Made by a program: the position numbers and the translations under genes
Part shown: piece by piece, positions 12,301 through 24,044 of the stretch
Layout of the letters: each line of letters starts with the position of its first letter
Numbering within the stretch: the stretch's first letter is position 1
Notes under the pieces: model-generated
Seen by the model: only the letters and a program-made list of their open reading frames with translations
The model's database searches: none
What the model was told of the DNA's origin: nothing
Assembly (NCBI GenBank): GCA_002118135.1
Contig: BDIU01000282.1
Location: 1-53,668 of the forward strand
DNA length: 53,668 bases
Direction: 5' to 3'
Source of the DNA: Trebouxia sp. TZW2008
Lineage: Eukaryota; Chlorophyta; Trebouxiophyceae; Trebouxiales; Trebouxiaceae

Positions 12301-15300
12301 CTCAGTCCATCTTGGCAGGTGATTGCATGCATTGATCTGCAAGTTCACAGTCCAGCCCAAGTCTTGATACAGACTCAAAGGAGTGCGACTGACACTTATT
12401 GCTGTTAGCTAGCAAGACGCCAGCAGCACTGCTTGTTCTTACTGTTGGCAGAGATGAAGGGTACACAGCTATTCAGGACAGCTGCGTCAGTATGGCCACA
12501 AGTTGGAAGTCCCAATGCTTATTGCCCCTCGTGCTTGTGTCCATGATTACAGTCAAGCAGAGTACTCTGCAGGCGATTGCGATATCAGGCTTGTTGGCAA
12601 TCCCTTCATCACCAGTTTTGCTCTTTGCATAAATTAGTGATGACATTCCCTGGCAGGTGAACGAGGGGTACCCAATGGCGGCTCCTGCCTCCACAGTGCT
12701 GCAGGCCACCAAGCGCGCCACCCGCTACTGGCCTCTGCACCGCCACCTCCTCACTGCTGTCAATGCTGCCCTTGGGTCAGGCTCTGATGCTGCCCGCTCT
12801 CAAAATGCCAAGCATGACCCCTTGAGCGACATCAACTCCCTCCCAGGTGGGTGCAAGTGTGTATCCGGGTGCAAGTGCATCTGTGTGAGCCAGCAGACGT
12901 TTGAGGTATTGGGCATAGCCTCTTGGGGTTCACATGTGTGCCATCAAGCTGCCTATGCATGGTGACTGCATATGCTGATGCACATTTGCTGGTTGGCTCA
13001 TCTATAGACTCATGTGTGTTGGCATTGCTCTCATTGTCACAAATGTCCAAGCGAACAACAATTGCTCAGACATTTGATGTGAGTTGCATTGCCGGCACCC
13101 TGCTTTGATGAACACCATGTCAGTGAGCTTGAGCTGTTCTCCAGCATCTTCCAAGTTTGTATGTGACTGTTCAGGTATTGCTGAGGTGATGTCACTGGTG
13201 ACTAGTCTTGGACCTGAGGAGGCAACTGCCAGACAGGAAGTGACAGGGCCCACAGACCCTCTCAGGCTTGTGATCTCCCATACCCTTCACCCTGAGGCGC
13301 GATGTGTCAGCTTCACTGTGGAGCTGCTGAACCGGCTTACCGCAGACATCAAGACCCTTGTGCTCAGGTTCGCTGCCTGCTTGGACCATCTTTGTACTTG
13401 TGCTGATCAATGATGCTCCAAAAGAAAGCAGCATCGTGAGTGCTGTCAGCACACTTGTCAAGTGCTGTCTGCCCACGCCATCTCTGTGATCTTGTTGTCT
13501 GTTAGTTGGTCACCACCTACAGCAAGCTTTGATAATTCAACAGACGCTCTGTGGCAATCATTGGCGAATTTTGAGGCGCCTCTCCTTGGGTTTGCAGTTG
13601 CACGAGTACGTTTGATTCACTGTCTCCAGTTTGATACTGCAAAAAGCACAGCACGTATTGCTGCTGCCATCAACTGCGTGAGCGCTAACCAGCAGTCATG
13701 TCAGCTGTCCCAGATAAGTTGTCTTGAGGGACCCCATCTGCAGATGGCAGCCAGCAAAGGTTCTCACATCAGAGTCAGTGAGCTGCAGCTGCCAGTGCCA
13801 GCAACTGCGAGAATGCTGACCGACACAAGTGTCAAATGAATGTCAGCAGGTCTGTCGACTGTCCAAAGGCGGGACATTACCAGGTTGCACAAGACAGTCT
13901 ACAGCAATCAAACAGCTGCCTCAGCTTTCCAAATTTGCGCTTGCAGGCTGTCTCTTGGAGGTCCACTCATTCCTGACACAAAACAGCCAGCCCTGTATAA
14001 GATTCCGGTGCTGCCTGTTGGGGAGCGCGTGCTTCTTCACCTGAGGTGCAGCATCGGTGCATGTGGGGCTCTCTCCGTTCAGCCCTTTGTAGCTCTGCCA
14101 GTCAGCATCCCAGGTCAGTTTTTCGACACATATTTATTGAAGCTTTGTCATTCATGCGTCATTCTGCAGTGTCTTTGCCAGGCATGCTACCTGGTCAACT
14201 GTTTCTTTGCCTGAACAGAAGGCTGCGCATGAGCCTGTTGTGATCAGCTTTTGTGGACTTTGCCTTGCAGCATCTGCACCCATTCATACGCTTGTGGGAA
14301 CATCAAAGCTTAGGTGTGATGTGATATGCTGTCATGCAGGGGAGGACTTGAGCCTGAGGTGTGGGGCATATGTGGTGCCCTCCACAGCCCTGCTGGGGGC
14401 CCCAGCCCTGCTACCCTCCCCAGCAGACTTCTTCCACCAGCTAGCATCCATGCCATACGGTCAGTGCCTGTCCATTGATGCAGTCAGCGGCTTGATCGTG
14501 TTGTGGCTTTGCCAGGAAAATTCTCAGCACTGTGGTCAAGCACACAGTGATATGTACCTTCTTTTGCCCAGCATATAGCTGTCTCTCAACTTGACCTGAT
14601 ATGTCCACAGCACAAATGTGTCAAATACAAGGTGCCATTACAGGATGTATGCACCCAATGCTGCACTGTGGCACATGCACACAGTCAGGATGTATGACAT
14701 GCAGTATAGCACTTGTTTCTCAGCAGTCAAGTTGAAGTCTGGACAAGACCCGCATCTGGCTACAAGCTGGCAGTTGAGCTCAGTGCAAAGTTTGCAGTTG
14801 ATGTTCAATGGTACTTCTTTAGTCTAAACCAGAGCACTAGCAAACCCAAGTCGTTTGTGCCCGCAAGTGCTCTCATCTGAGATGAGCTAATTATTTCCAT
14901 TTCAGTTGAAGCTTAAAGCATGTCGTCTGGACAAGACCCTCATCTGGCCATAAGCTTGAAGCTTTCAGTTGAAGTACTCGTATGCAAAGTTGTAGGAGTC
15001 TGCCATGCACCTGCAGGCTGCCAGGTGTGTGGGGTGTGCACAAGTGGGGGGTGGCAAGGGGGGCTGGCCCTGCTGTCTAACCTGGAGCGCTCCCCACTCA
15101 CCCGCATCATGCTGCGAGGTTTGCCAGCCCAAGGTGGCTTTGAAGCAGCCTACTATGGTATGTGCACCTCGACATGCTCAACTTTTGTAGGAGTCTTCTG
15201 TCACTTTTTTAAAGTGGTATGCACCAAAGAGGCTGTAAAGGCTTACATGTGGCATTGCAAATGCAGCAGTGGACAATGTATCTGTATTGGCATTCGAAGC

Positions 15301-15890
15301 AGTTGTGCTTGCAAGTACTGGTCTCTAATCTTACCACAGCCAAGTGACAGTTTGCGTACACTACACAACAGCTATCTCATCAAGGTTGTGCATGTACAAC
15401 TTTCAAACCTGCTGCAGCTTCCTACTGGGATGGCAGTGCAGCAGCGCTGGTGGTCACAGGTCAGCTGCTTCCTTCCAGCATGCCAACAAGCAGCCCACCT
15501 GAGAATGTTGGTAGCAGCAGCAATGGCAATGAGGCAGCCACTGATGGCGCAGCAAGCAGCACATCAACATCAAGCAGCGTGGTGTGCCGCCTGACGCTAA
15601 AGTCGACATCCATGGACCTCATGTCCTCAGTTGACAATGGCAGGGGGGCATGGCTGGCTCACATTACCAGAGGCTCTCTGGTGGAAGGATTCAACTGTCA
15701 AAGCTTACCGCTGTCAAGCGTGGTGCCACATCTGCATGCTGCTGTTGCACCCATTAAGGCAGCGTATGCAATAGCAAAACAGGCCAATCTAGAGGACTCT
15801 GGCATTGTGCAAGATGAGGCAACAGCACCAAGTGTATTTGAGGACGTTCTGGCTCAGGAATGGCGCAGGTTACAAGCAGTGGTGGTGTGA
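6328..15890 (+). CDS. TPLATE: TPLATE, subunit of the TPLATE/TSET endocytic adaptor complex
   Basis: TPLATE is a beta-COP-like large subunit of the plasma-membrane adaptor complex (TPC/TSET) used in clathrin-mediated endocytosis of plants. I joined 18 exons in phase: 6328-6393, 6768-6968, 7211-7534, 7766-7882, 8109-8264, 8619-8876, 9103-9247, 9786-10033, 10203-10475, 10795-10943, 11384-11615, 12085-12318, 12657-12846, 13175-13367, 13947-14113, 14340-14459, 15017-15157 and 15418-15890. The product is 1228 residues, close to the plant length of about 1180. Residues 1-720 are an alpha-solenoid (ARPASSASKRLAYDIAKTA; DDWDSVCEGL; LWDRQLSFAGHAQL; FKEELTATLLQLL). The appendage-like end carries RCGAYVVPSTALL, SPADFFHQL, AYYASYWDGSAAALV and a final QEWRRLQ. 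A Ser/Gly/Asn-rich insert lies near residues 1090-1115. Many introns contain decayed copies of nearby sequence. Confidence 0.93.
7588..7716. repeat. Tandem duplication of about 64 bp in TPLATE intron 3
   Basis: The segment running from GCATCTTGCTCATTGCTTGA to GAGCTGACATGG (7588-7652) is followed directly by a second copy (7653-7716). They differ by scattered substitutions. The repeat lies wholly within the intron 7535-7765. Confidence 0.85.
10761..10782. repeat. 11-bp tandem repeat before a TPLATE acceptor
   Basis: TGATATTGGAG occurs twice in a row, ending about 12 nt before the acceptor at 10794. It is a small tandem duplication in the intron 10476-10794. Confidence 0.8.
11250..11336 (+). 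repeat. Decayed intronic copy of the next TPLATE exon
   Basis: 11250-11336 carries blocks also found at the start of exon 11 (11384 onward): GGGCAAAGGCTGGCA, AGCAACAA, TTTGCTGC and GCTGCTGGCAGTGCTCCTGAG. The spacing is compressed and the frame is not kept. It sits in intron 10944-11383, just upstream of the exon it copies, so it looks like a partial tandem exon duplication that has decayed. Confidence 0.75.
14729..14992 (+). repeat. Diverged direct repeat in a TPLATE intron
   Basis: GTCTGGACAAGACC followed by CATCTGGC occurs near 14736 and again near 14925, with AGTTGAAG before and GCAAAGTT after each copy. Both copies lie in the intron 14460-15016. Short open frames through each copy (SGQDPHLA) are a by-product of the repeat, not exons. 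Confidence 0.75.
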
Positions 15891-16373
15891 AGCAGTCCTA
15901 GTGCAAGTCTTGCTCAACATGTTAAGCTTATTGTGACGGCAGCCTGTTTGTGGATCAAAGCGTCATGTAGTGCGCATGATTGCAGAGTTCATTTGATTCG
16001 ACTGCTTCCAGGACATGCCTGTTTGCCAAAGGTAACTAGCTTGCTTTTGCATCATGACTTCGACTCCGGTTGTCTGATCTTACAGGACCTGGTCTGATTC
16101 AAGTAAGCAACGTTCTGCCAGTGAGAAGAGTTAGGGAAAGAAGGCCATTGCCTCATTGACAGAGCCTCTGTGAGCAAAAGCAGCTTAAAACTCGCCAATT
16201 CTGCGATGCGGTCAGTGACGGCAGCATCTCTGGCAAGACTGAAATAAATGGGAGTTAGGCCTGTGCATCTGCGAGAAAATCATTACAGTGTTCATACAAA
16301 GGGCGTTGAACGACTGCATGTGTTCATCTTTGGTACTGGGGCTGCGCATGCTGTTCTGTCCAGAGCTACAGTG
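15891..16373. other. Intergenic gap between convergent genes
   Basis: This 483-bp gap separates the TPLATE stop from the stop of the minus-strand gene. It presumably holds both 3' UTRs. I see no open frame of note, no hairpin and no repeat. AATAAA occurs on the plus strand near 16242 (GAAATAAATGGG) and could serve as a poly(A) signal for TPLATE, but this is unproven. Confidence 0.4.
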
Positions 16374-19300
16374 CTACACAGGCTGTGGGTGAGACAGACT
16401 TGCTGCGCCTTGCAAACCGGTGCTCTGCATTCCCTCAGGTAAGCCTGTGCTATATAAGGTGCTTGCATCATGATCGCCAGCTGCGGCATTAGCAACCATG
16501 CTAGCTGTCAATGATTTGCGAGGTGACACTGCTCTGCTGCTGCGGGGAGATGTGCTGAGGGATCTGCTGGGTAGGATCCCTGCACCAATTGCTCTGCTGC
16601 GATATTGCTCGGCATAGTGCCTTGTGGCTGAGACTGTGTGTGGCTGGAAGGTGCCGCTCATGCTGGCTGCACTGCTGATAAGGCCCTGTTCGTTGTCATC
16701 AAGCACTGAGAACCCTTCCCTGATCTCCTTGACAGGGCGCATAAAGCGCTGTGCTGCTTTCATGGACAAGAAACCAGGATTGGCAATACGCCACCTGAGC
16801 TCGTAAGCCTGTGAGATGACAGCACATTGTTTGTCACCTGAGTGTGTGACACTGCAGAGCTGCGCTCACAAATCTGAAGAAGGTCATGGACTTCAGCTCA
16901 TCAAAAGCAAATAGCACTGAGCGCAGACGACGTGTCTTACGTTCATGCAGCATGATGCAGAACGCTGTCTCAAAGTGCACGTTTGCGCTGATCAAACGCA
17001 GAATGTCAGACAGATGCACTTACCTTCATTATCCTGGAGCAGACGTCCAGGCCCATGTGCTTTGTCAGCCACACCCACAGCTCCTGCCATATCACTCAAA
17101 AAGTGAGCAAAGGCATGTGGCGTCTAATTGCACTTTGCTTATTGAGAGACACGTCACTGGTACAGTGCAACTACAGACTGCGCCAACTTGTGTGTTGCGC
17201 ACAATGTTGCACACAATGTCGTGCACACACTCACAAGTCAGAGAGAAGCTGTCAGGTGAAAAGCCTTTCAGGCCTGCAATAAATTACCTTGACAGAGATG
17301 TCATTGAACTCGCAAAGCAGTGTGACCAGGTCTTGCACCCCTGTGTAGTAGTGTTCTGTGACTGTCAACTGCAAGATGGCATCCTTGACATCATCGCGCA
17401 TAACATCGCGACCCTGCGAGGAACAGTCTACGGTCACAAGCATTTTGCGTCTCACCAAACATTTATACAAGCAGTGTTTCTGAGCCGAGCTGTCAGTACA
17501 ATGACTTCAAGGCGGTGCAGCTGACAGTCAATGCTGTAGACGCTTAAGACAGCAGTCTGTGCTGTCAGGCTTCAAACAAGCTGACAATTGGAAGCACAAC
17601 CTACACGTCTTAATGGTGGTATACAACTACACAGACACTGTCTGACGATCAGAAATCAACAGGCCTGGTGGCATGATGCCAGTTCCCTGGCACTAATGCA
17701 GTTCTGTTCAGCAGCAGGGTATATCAGATCTTGTACAAAGCAAATGCAGGATGCTAAGCTGACCTCATTGATGATGACTTCAAAGAGGTGGGCGGCCAGG
17801 GCCTTCTGACCTGAGGAGAGCCCCGCCTGGCCAGCCCTCTTGGCCTGCCCCTCCAGCAGCTCCAGCAGGGGCCGCATCCAGTCTGCCCTCTTCATGCGCA
17901 AGATAGCTTCCTGCACCAGCCTTGCTTCATTTCTGTGCGACATGCATGTCTTTGGTTACCTGACAATGTTGCCATAGTTGTCGATCTGTATGTGCCAATT
18001 TGTGACCATGCCATGCAGTCGGCTAATGCTGGCACGTGCAGCTGACTGTTCACATGGAAAGCATCCATAAACGATGCATGATCAGGGGTTTGGTATCTCA
18101 CAGACGCAATGCATTCCAAGGAACTGGCTGGCCATACTAATCACAGCCAGATTCATCGTGCTCAAACACATACACAAGCAATATGGCCATCATGAAGATG
18201 CAACTTCACAGCAGCAGATGCTGTGCATAGATGGCATAAGAAACTGGTGTAGGTGTGGTATGGCAGCAATAGCAAGGAGGGCAGTACCTGGATGGCTTCC
18301 ATGCGCACCCTGAAGCGAATGGCCTCCAACTCCCGGCCAGGGTCAGTCAGGCCCAGGCCATTGCAATTGTGCTGCAGCTCCACCTGCACCCCAGCACCCA
18401 CATTATCTTAGCATCAAGCAGCATGTACACACAGTTGCAACATGTTGTGGGTTTATCAGCAGACTTCTGAAACAAGTGCGCAGCTGCCATCTGTACTGCT
18501 GTTTGTACACACAAAGCAAGCCAACAAAGCAGCGACTGGACCAGTGACTTGTTGTTTGACCCTGCACCTGTCACTTGGACATATGCAACTCTTCCCTGGT
18601 CACCAATCAGCCTCTGACTAAGTGTCTTTCACTGATGCACATGCTCTAGACTATTGAGCTATCAATATAGCCCTTGCTTCATATCCAAGTCAGCTTGCAG
18701 GTGCAGGCCTGCCAAAAAAAGTGTCTGTGTCTTGACAGGACATGCTTCTGAGCTGGTCGCTGAAGCATGCATGCTGTACCTGCAAATTGTGCACTTTCTT
18801 GCGGTAGTTGGTGCAGCGGTCTCGAGTCAGCCGAGCCAGCCGTTTCTCCAGGGCTTCCTCCTTGTCCACAGACACAGCATTGAACTCATCTCGCACAGCA
18901 TCTATCTGAAAGGTCATGCCTTGAGTATCCTCCTCCCCTCTGCAGCACAGACGTTGACCGCTTTGTGCCTTGCATGGAACGCTCCAGGCGGCGTGCAAAA
19001 CAGCCAAATTGACATCAGACTCTGTTGCAACTGATCTCTGCTCAAACATGCCAAGTCTATGCTGACATATCAATCTGCCAAAGTTGCACACTGAGATTTC
19101 AAAGGTTGTTGCAGATTGCTGGCATGATCAAATCCACAAGAACAAGCTGCAATTTGCTGCCAAAACCAGGCTTGTTCATCTTGCATGTCATTGAGGCGTT
19201 GCGACTCTTGACGCACTGCAGCTGTGAAAGCTTACTCGCCAGCAGCTTCTGCAGCCTCGCGCTCCTGCTGCTCCAGGCTGCCAGCCATCCTGATGGCAAT

Positions 19301-21371
19301 GTCTAGCATCCTGTTGCCAGTGGGAGCAACAGCTGCTTTGACAGGTCTCAGTGTGCGCCGCATGGTCGCGTTTGCCTGCAGCCATGAACATGCAAATGAC
19401 AACAGGGCAGAGTGGTGACTGAGCCAAGAGCTGAGGACATGCAAAGCAGGGATGCTGGCAATAGATGAGGGGTAGAGGAGGCTTGGAGGTCTTGCCCCTG
19501 GCATATCAACATCTGAAGGAAAGAAGAGACGGAATGTGCAAAGGTCCATGTTGCAAACGGGCTGGCTGGATGACACTGTAAGTACACGTCAGTTGATGTT
19601 TGGCTGATTGAGGCTTCATACAGTATCACGTTGCACAATATTCTCCTTGCTCAAGTTGCTTCACACTTATGCAGCATCATGGAGAACGCTGTGACAGAAA
19701 CAAGTGCGACACTTGCTTCAGCACAAGTATGCTTACCCTCTTGCCTTCATGGTGACTTAGACTGTCCAGGTGAGCAACAATATCAAACTTGATATAGGGA
19801 CGTGTGGGATCATCAAGAGGCCGAGGCTTTTCATTCTTGCCCATCTGCGCAGTACGCACATTAGTCATACCAGTTTTGATGTCATGGGCAGCAAATAGCA
19901 ATGCACATATGCTGCTGTTAAGCAAGCGGCATGCATGCATTCAAGAAGAGCACACAAGTCTATACCGAAGCCGACTTGCTTTCACACCATTTTTCATGTC
20001 AGGCAGGCACCCGTGTCAGCTTTTGGTTGCGAGAGCATACAGAGAGCAAGACTTCAGCGCACCTGTTGGGCAGCACTGGTAGTGACTGCATTGCTTGCCT
20101 CGCTAGCCACACTTCTGAAGGAGTCGATACGGCTGGTGGCCTTCATTGTGCGGCCGTTGCGGCTAGGATTAGTCTCCTTCTTTAGTCTTCTGCGTGCTGA
20201 TGCCAGCCAGCGTGCTGGGCCTGCATCCAGGCTGAGATTTACAATTTTTATTGCATCTCAATGGTCCACACTGTCAAGAACTTACGTTTTGCATGGTACA
20301 TTTTGCACATTCAGTACTGCGTAGGATGGTTCACTGGTCTGCTCGGCTGTTGACATTCACAGCATCAAGCACGGCAGGCTTGTGCAAAGTAACACAGGTG
20401 GAGTGAGCTGATTGAGCTCAAATCCACATCTGAAGTGCAGCTAGAACTCTGCTGTAGACAATCATGTCTTGGGTTGAATGACTGTTGAGTACGAGTGACT
20501 TTGTACCAGGCTGCAAGTTGCTAAATTTTCCTTCCAAAGTGGATGCATGGGTTTATGTAGCTGACACCTAATGTCTGAAATGAGCTATGGTGCGTACCTA
20601 GCATCTGGCCCAGATCCTCCTTTTTGTCGATTGCGTTGGTGACTGCAATCCGTGCGGACGCCTCCAACGCCATGCTATCTGCAATATTTTCAGCCAAGGG
20701 TTTTGACTTTTTGCTGTGTTGCTGCTTGTGATCTTGAGCCGCATTTGCTGTAAGATGAGACAAAAGTTTACCTGGAGCAGCAGGAGATTCCCCTACAACC
20801 TTCAGGAAAGGCTGACCAGCTTTCACTCGCAAGGTTGCCAAGCGCGCCGCCTGCGCAAGCAAGAGGCTTCTCTAATACAACATTTTCAGCAGATACATGG
20901 CTTTTATAGATTCTCATGATATTACTGCCAGTCTGCTTGCACTACGCACCTTGATGCGCTGTTGCATTTCATCTGAAGCAGCATGCTTGAGCTCACGAGG
21001 GGAGGGATGGCTGCATGAGAATGGCAATGACACCTTGCTGTCAGCCTGCTGTGCAGTAGCAGAGAGTGTGCGCCTGCCTGAAGCATAGCAGAGGATTTTA
21101 GTCTATGCATACAGAGAGTGAACAAAGCCTTGTCGTGCTGCAGGTTGGCCTGCAGCTCATGCTCTGTGAAAGAGCATGTTGCTATTCTAGCAGCAAATGC
21201 ACCTGGAAAAGGCTTTTGCACGTTGTCCCGCTGCCGTAGCAACTCCTGAGGTGTCGCAAGGTTCAGCTTTGGCACTCCCAAAGGTCTGTATGGTTTGGCA
21301 AACTCGGACTTCCATCCCCGTCGGTCCTGCAGCACCGCTTGTTTGTGCATGATTGCAAGATGCTTTTGCAT
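16374..21371 (-). CDS. Multi-exon protein of unknown function
   Basis: I do not recognise this protein. Exons with good splice sites and matching phase include 21371-21203 (start MQKHLAIMHKQAV, then WKSEFAKPYRPLGVPKL), about 20870-20598 (LRVKAGQPFLKVVGE, then MALEASARIAVTNAIDKK), 19844-19737 (MGKNEKPRPLDD, IKFDIVAHLDSL), 19375-19236 (RRTLRPVKAAVAP), 18905-18780 (a charged helix, EEALEKRLARLTRDR), 18383-18288, 17910-17764, 17413-17288, about 17015-16870 (HFETAFCIMLHERKTRRL) and 16808-16374 (RFMRPVKEIREGFSVLDD, then a Ser/Arg-rich tail with SRSLSTSPRSSRAVSPRK). Several joins remain unresolved, so this may be incomplete or two genes. It is soluble and helical, with no membrane segment. A ciliary or cytoskeletal role would be a guess. 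A CpG-rich patch covers the proposed start. Confidence 0.55.
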
Positions 21372-22016
21372 CTTCAATCGAGACGACACGCACCGACACG
21401 GACGTTTCAGCTGTGTCCCACTGAGCTATAGTTGTCTTGATGGACCTGTCAGCATCTCGCTTGCTGTTGCTCATGTGCTACAAATCAGGCTGCACTTGCA
21501 AAAACACAGATGCAAGCGAATAGCGCGAAGCACTACGCATCTTCTGAAGACTCAAGTGTGACTTGTGCGCCTGCAGTGCAACACAAATTTGCAGCAAAGT
21601 CAAAACGAGGCATGCAGGGCGTTTTGGCTGGTCAAAGCCTTGGATCTGCCGCTTTCACCTGCCCTTTCAGGAGTTGTACTTCTCAGGGCCTTTTGTCTTT
21701 TGCCACTGGCTGCGACTGTTCTCTTGTGCATGCCACTCTGTGACAGCGCCAGCAACATCACGACACGCCACAACACGACACCAGGCATTTCGATGTAAAA
21801 TGTGCACAGCATGCAACTTGTGGCAAAATGCTTTCAGCATTCCAGTCCATACTTTCTGTATGAGCACTCAGACTCAAAATTGTTACAAGCGGCTTAATTA
21901 GGCATCACTGCTGCAATCATGAAGCGTGGTGTCTACGGCATAGACTACTTGCTGCAATCAGCTACATGAGCTGCACATGTAGAAAATGTACACAAAGCAT
22001 GCGCTTGGGCAGTTTA

Positions 22017-22297
22017 CCGTACGGGCACGAATTAACCGCCCATAAATAATTCGGTTACAGGGTGAGTGGGTAGTGTCGTGACTTTTTGGAGGTGTGGGCG
22101 AAGCCCGTTGAGCGAAGCCATTATTATATGTTTTTGGCGAAAAACCTTTGAAATCGCCTGTTTTACAGTGCATTTCCCAAAAAAATCTAAAATGGGCGTT
22201 GGTGGCTAAATTGCCTGTGCGCTTGAGCGAGATAGGTGAGCGAAATGGTTTAATATCTCAAAGTTTTAGGGTGGGCGGTTAATCTGTGCCCGTACGG
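22017..22297. mobile_element. MITE with 26-bp terminal inverted repeats and TA duplication
   Basis: The left end (22017-22042) and the reverse complement of the right end (22272-22297) match at 24 of 26 bases. Both begin CCGTACGGGCAC, then a 2-base mismatch, then ATTAACCGCCCA. TA flanks each end (22015-22016 and 22298-22299), which fits a TA target site duplication. The 281-bp interior has no ORF, so it is non-autonomous. A TA duplication suggests the Tc1/mariner group, but the tip CCGTACGG is itself a palindrome, so the exact boundary is uncertain by a few bases. Confidence 0.85.
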
Positions 22298-22737
22298 TAC
22301 ATGCATCACCACGCATGCACATGATGTAAAGATTGGCTGATACTTCTGTATAGCTCAGGGCGTGACTTCTTGCTTTGGACTCAAGTCAGGAAGGCTCCAA
22401 ATGGACTGTATGAGACGTGATTGCTGAAGCCGCTTGCAAAACATGCCTTGACAATGCCAAGTTGCACCAAAAGTACGAAACCACCATACCGTAGGGAAGT
22501 TGATCCATAAATGTCTGCACAGTCTGCTGATCAGATAAGCATGACCCTTCTGAGTTCTTAAGTGCCCCCAAGCTTCAGTGTTGCAGTCACAAGTCTCAAG
22601 ACTACAGGCTTGTAACTTGTTGCGCTGCAGCATTTGTTGATCTTCCTTATAAGTGCCCGGGTAACTTGCAACTCTGTTGCTGAAAGCATGATTGAATGCT
22701 GCTATTGCAGCTCATGCTGCCAAACTAGCTGTTTTGC

Positions 22738-23370
22738 TCAATGGCTTGCGGCCGGAAACTGCTTGCTTTCACCCTTGTGGTTCTTATCTGCAAGTACAGC
22801 TTTGTCCGCCTTCTGAGCACTGACCCACCAATACAGAATGCCAGCACACAGGACGCCAGACACACCCAAACCAAGGTGGCCACGCTGCAGCAAGCAGAGA
22901 GTTCAAATTTGACTGACTTGATGAGCAGGCGGCTTGGGCATGCCAAGATGGCTGAAACAGCTCACAATTTCTGCTGTGTTATCTTGAAAAGCGTTGTCTG
23001 GTAGCATGCATGTCAAGGAGATTTGATGTCGGAAGAAACATGACTGCTGACCTGTGTGCCTTTCCAGTCTGATGGCTTGGTAGGTGCTTCAGTGAAATTC
23101 TTGCCTTTGGCCTCTCCCTGTGCTATGTCCTTGGCGTTGTGTACTGCAGCAAGGCGTCAAACGTTACGTTCGTTTGCTGCCGCTCTATTTACAGTTGGCA
23201 AGAGAGCATGCAGAGTCAATCAGCGTGCAGGTCGTTGCCTGCCACTTTTGACGGGACAGACTGCACAGGGGCCAAAAGCATGCAAGCGCACCATCCTTCG
23301 ATCCGATGCCTCTCTTTTGCATCGCATTCGTTCCCACACGTCTGAGGTACGGCGACGGGCTTCGAAACAT
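22738..23370 (-). CDS. Small single-pass membrane protein, probably mitochondrial
   Basis: Three exons join in phase: 23370-23292, 23143-23052 and 22884-22738 (105 residues). Exon 1 reads MFRSPSPYLRRVGTNAM then QKRGIGSKD, an Arg-rich, acid-poor start typical of a matrix presequence. Exon 2 is hydrophilic (EAKGKNFTEAPTKPSDWKG). Exon 3 has one hydrophobic segment (LGLGVSGVLCAGILYWWV) followed by a Lys/Asp-rich tail ending FPAASH. Small proteins built this way are often accessory subunits of respiratory complexes, but I do not recognise the family. The overlapping plus-strand frame starting MACGRKLLAF lies antisense to exon 3 and is taken as a shadow. The CpG-dense patch 23090-23530 sits on exons 1 and 2, supporting a gene start there. 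Confidence 0.6.
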
Positions 23371-23530
23371 GCCTGCTCCGTTTATGCTATGCTCTGCGGA
23401 TGGCAGCAGCAAACAGTCCCGCGGAACTCTTGGCTAAGCGACGTATACGCCCGGAAAATTTTGTAACGGCTTCTGCAACACAGTTAGGACCTCAGACCGT
23501 CTATACCGCGACGCAGTCGCGCAGAGTATA
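23090..23530. promoter_or_regulatory. CpG-dense patch over a gene start
   Basis: I count roughly 35 CG dinucleotides in about 430 bp (for example AACGTTACGTTCG, ACGGCGACGGGC, ACCGCGACGCAGTCGCGC), against two or three per 200 bp in nearby introns. It covers the first two exons and the upstream side of the small minus-strand gene starting at 23370. Confidence 0.45.
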
Positions 23531-24044
23531 GTTTACACTGTAGGCAAATCGGCACATGCACTGTCATGTGTGTCATGTGCAAGCTGTCTTGTGGCTGACA
23601 TGGCAACACCTTGTACCAGGGCATGCATGCAAAAATGGCAAGCAAAAGTCTCGCATACAAACGCGAAGCATCATCGCAGATAGTTGTGCTAGTGTTCAAG
23701 CATTGGATGCTTGCCTAGCCTTGGACAGTGCCATCCAGACACCATTGAGACATGTCAAGGCAAACAACTTGCAACACATTGTGCTGATCGCAATGACTTA
23801 CCATGATTAGCACAGCCCTGAGTGCAGCATCCACAGTCAGGGGTCTCAGGTACCAATTGACTGTGTATGTCATGCAGACTTTCGCTTAGCACAAATGGTT
23901 GGTCAGGCAGTGTCCTTGTGACGTCGCAATCGCTATGTACTTGCGTGTGCAACATTGACAAATAATTAGAGGTTAATAGCTGATCCACTGGCAGATGTCC
24001 ACAGAATTGCAATGGGGTCAACTCAGTTTGTTGCATTGTTTGCC

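Noticed and set aside
22741..23004. Plus-strand ORF starting MACGRKLLAFTLVVLICKY, like a signal anchor
   Set aside because: It is antisense to exon 3 of the small minus-strand gene, which has a better-supported three-exon model; the hydrophobic run is a shadow.
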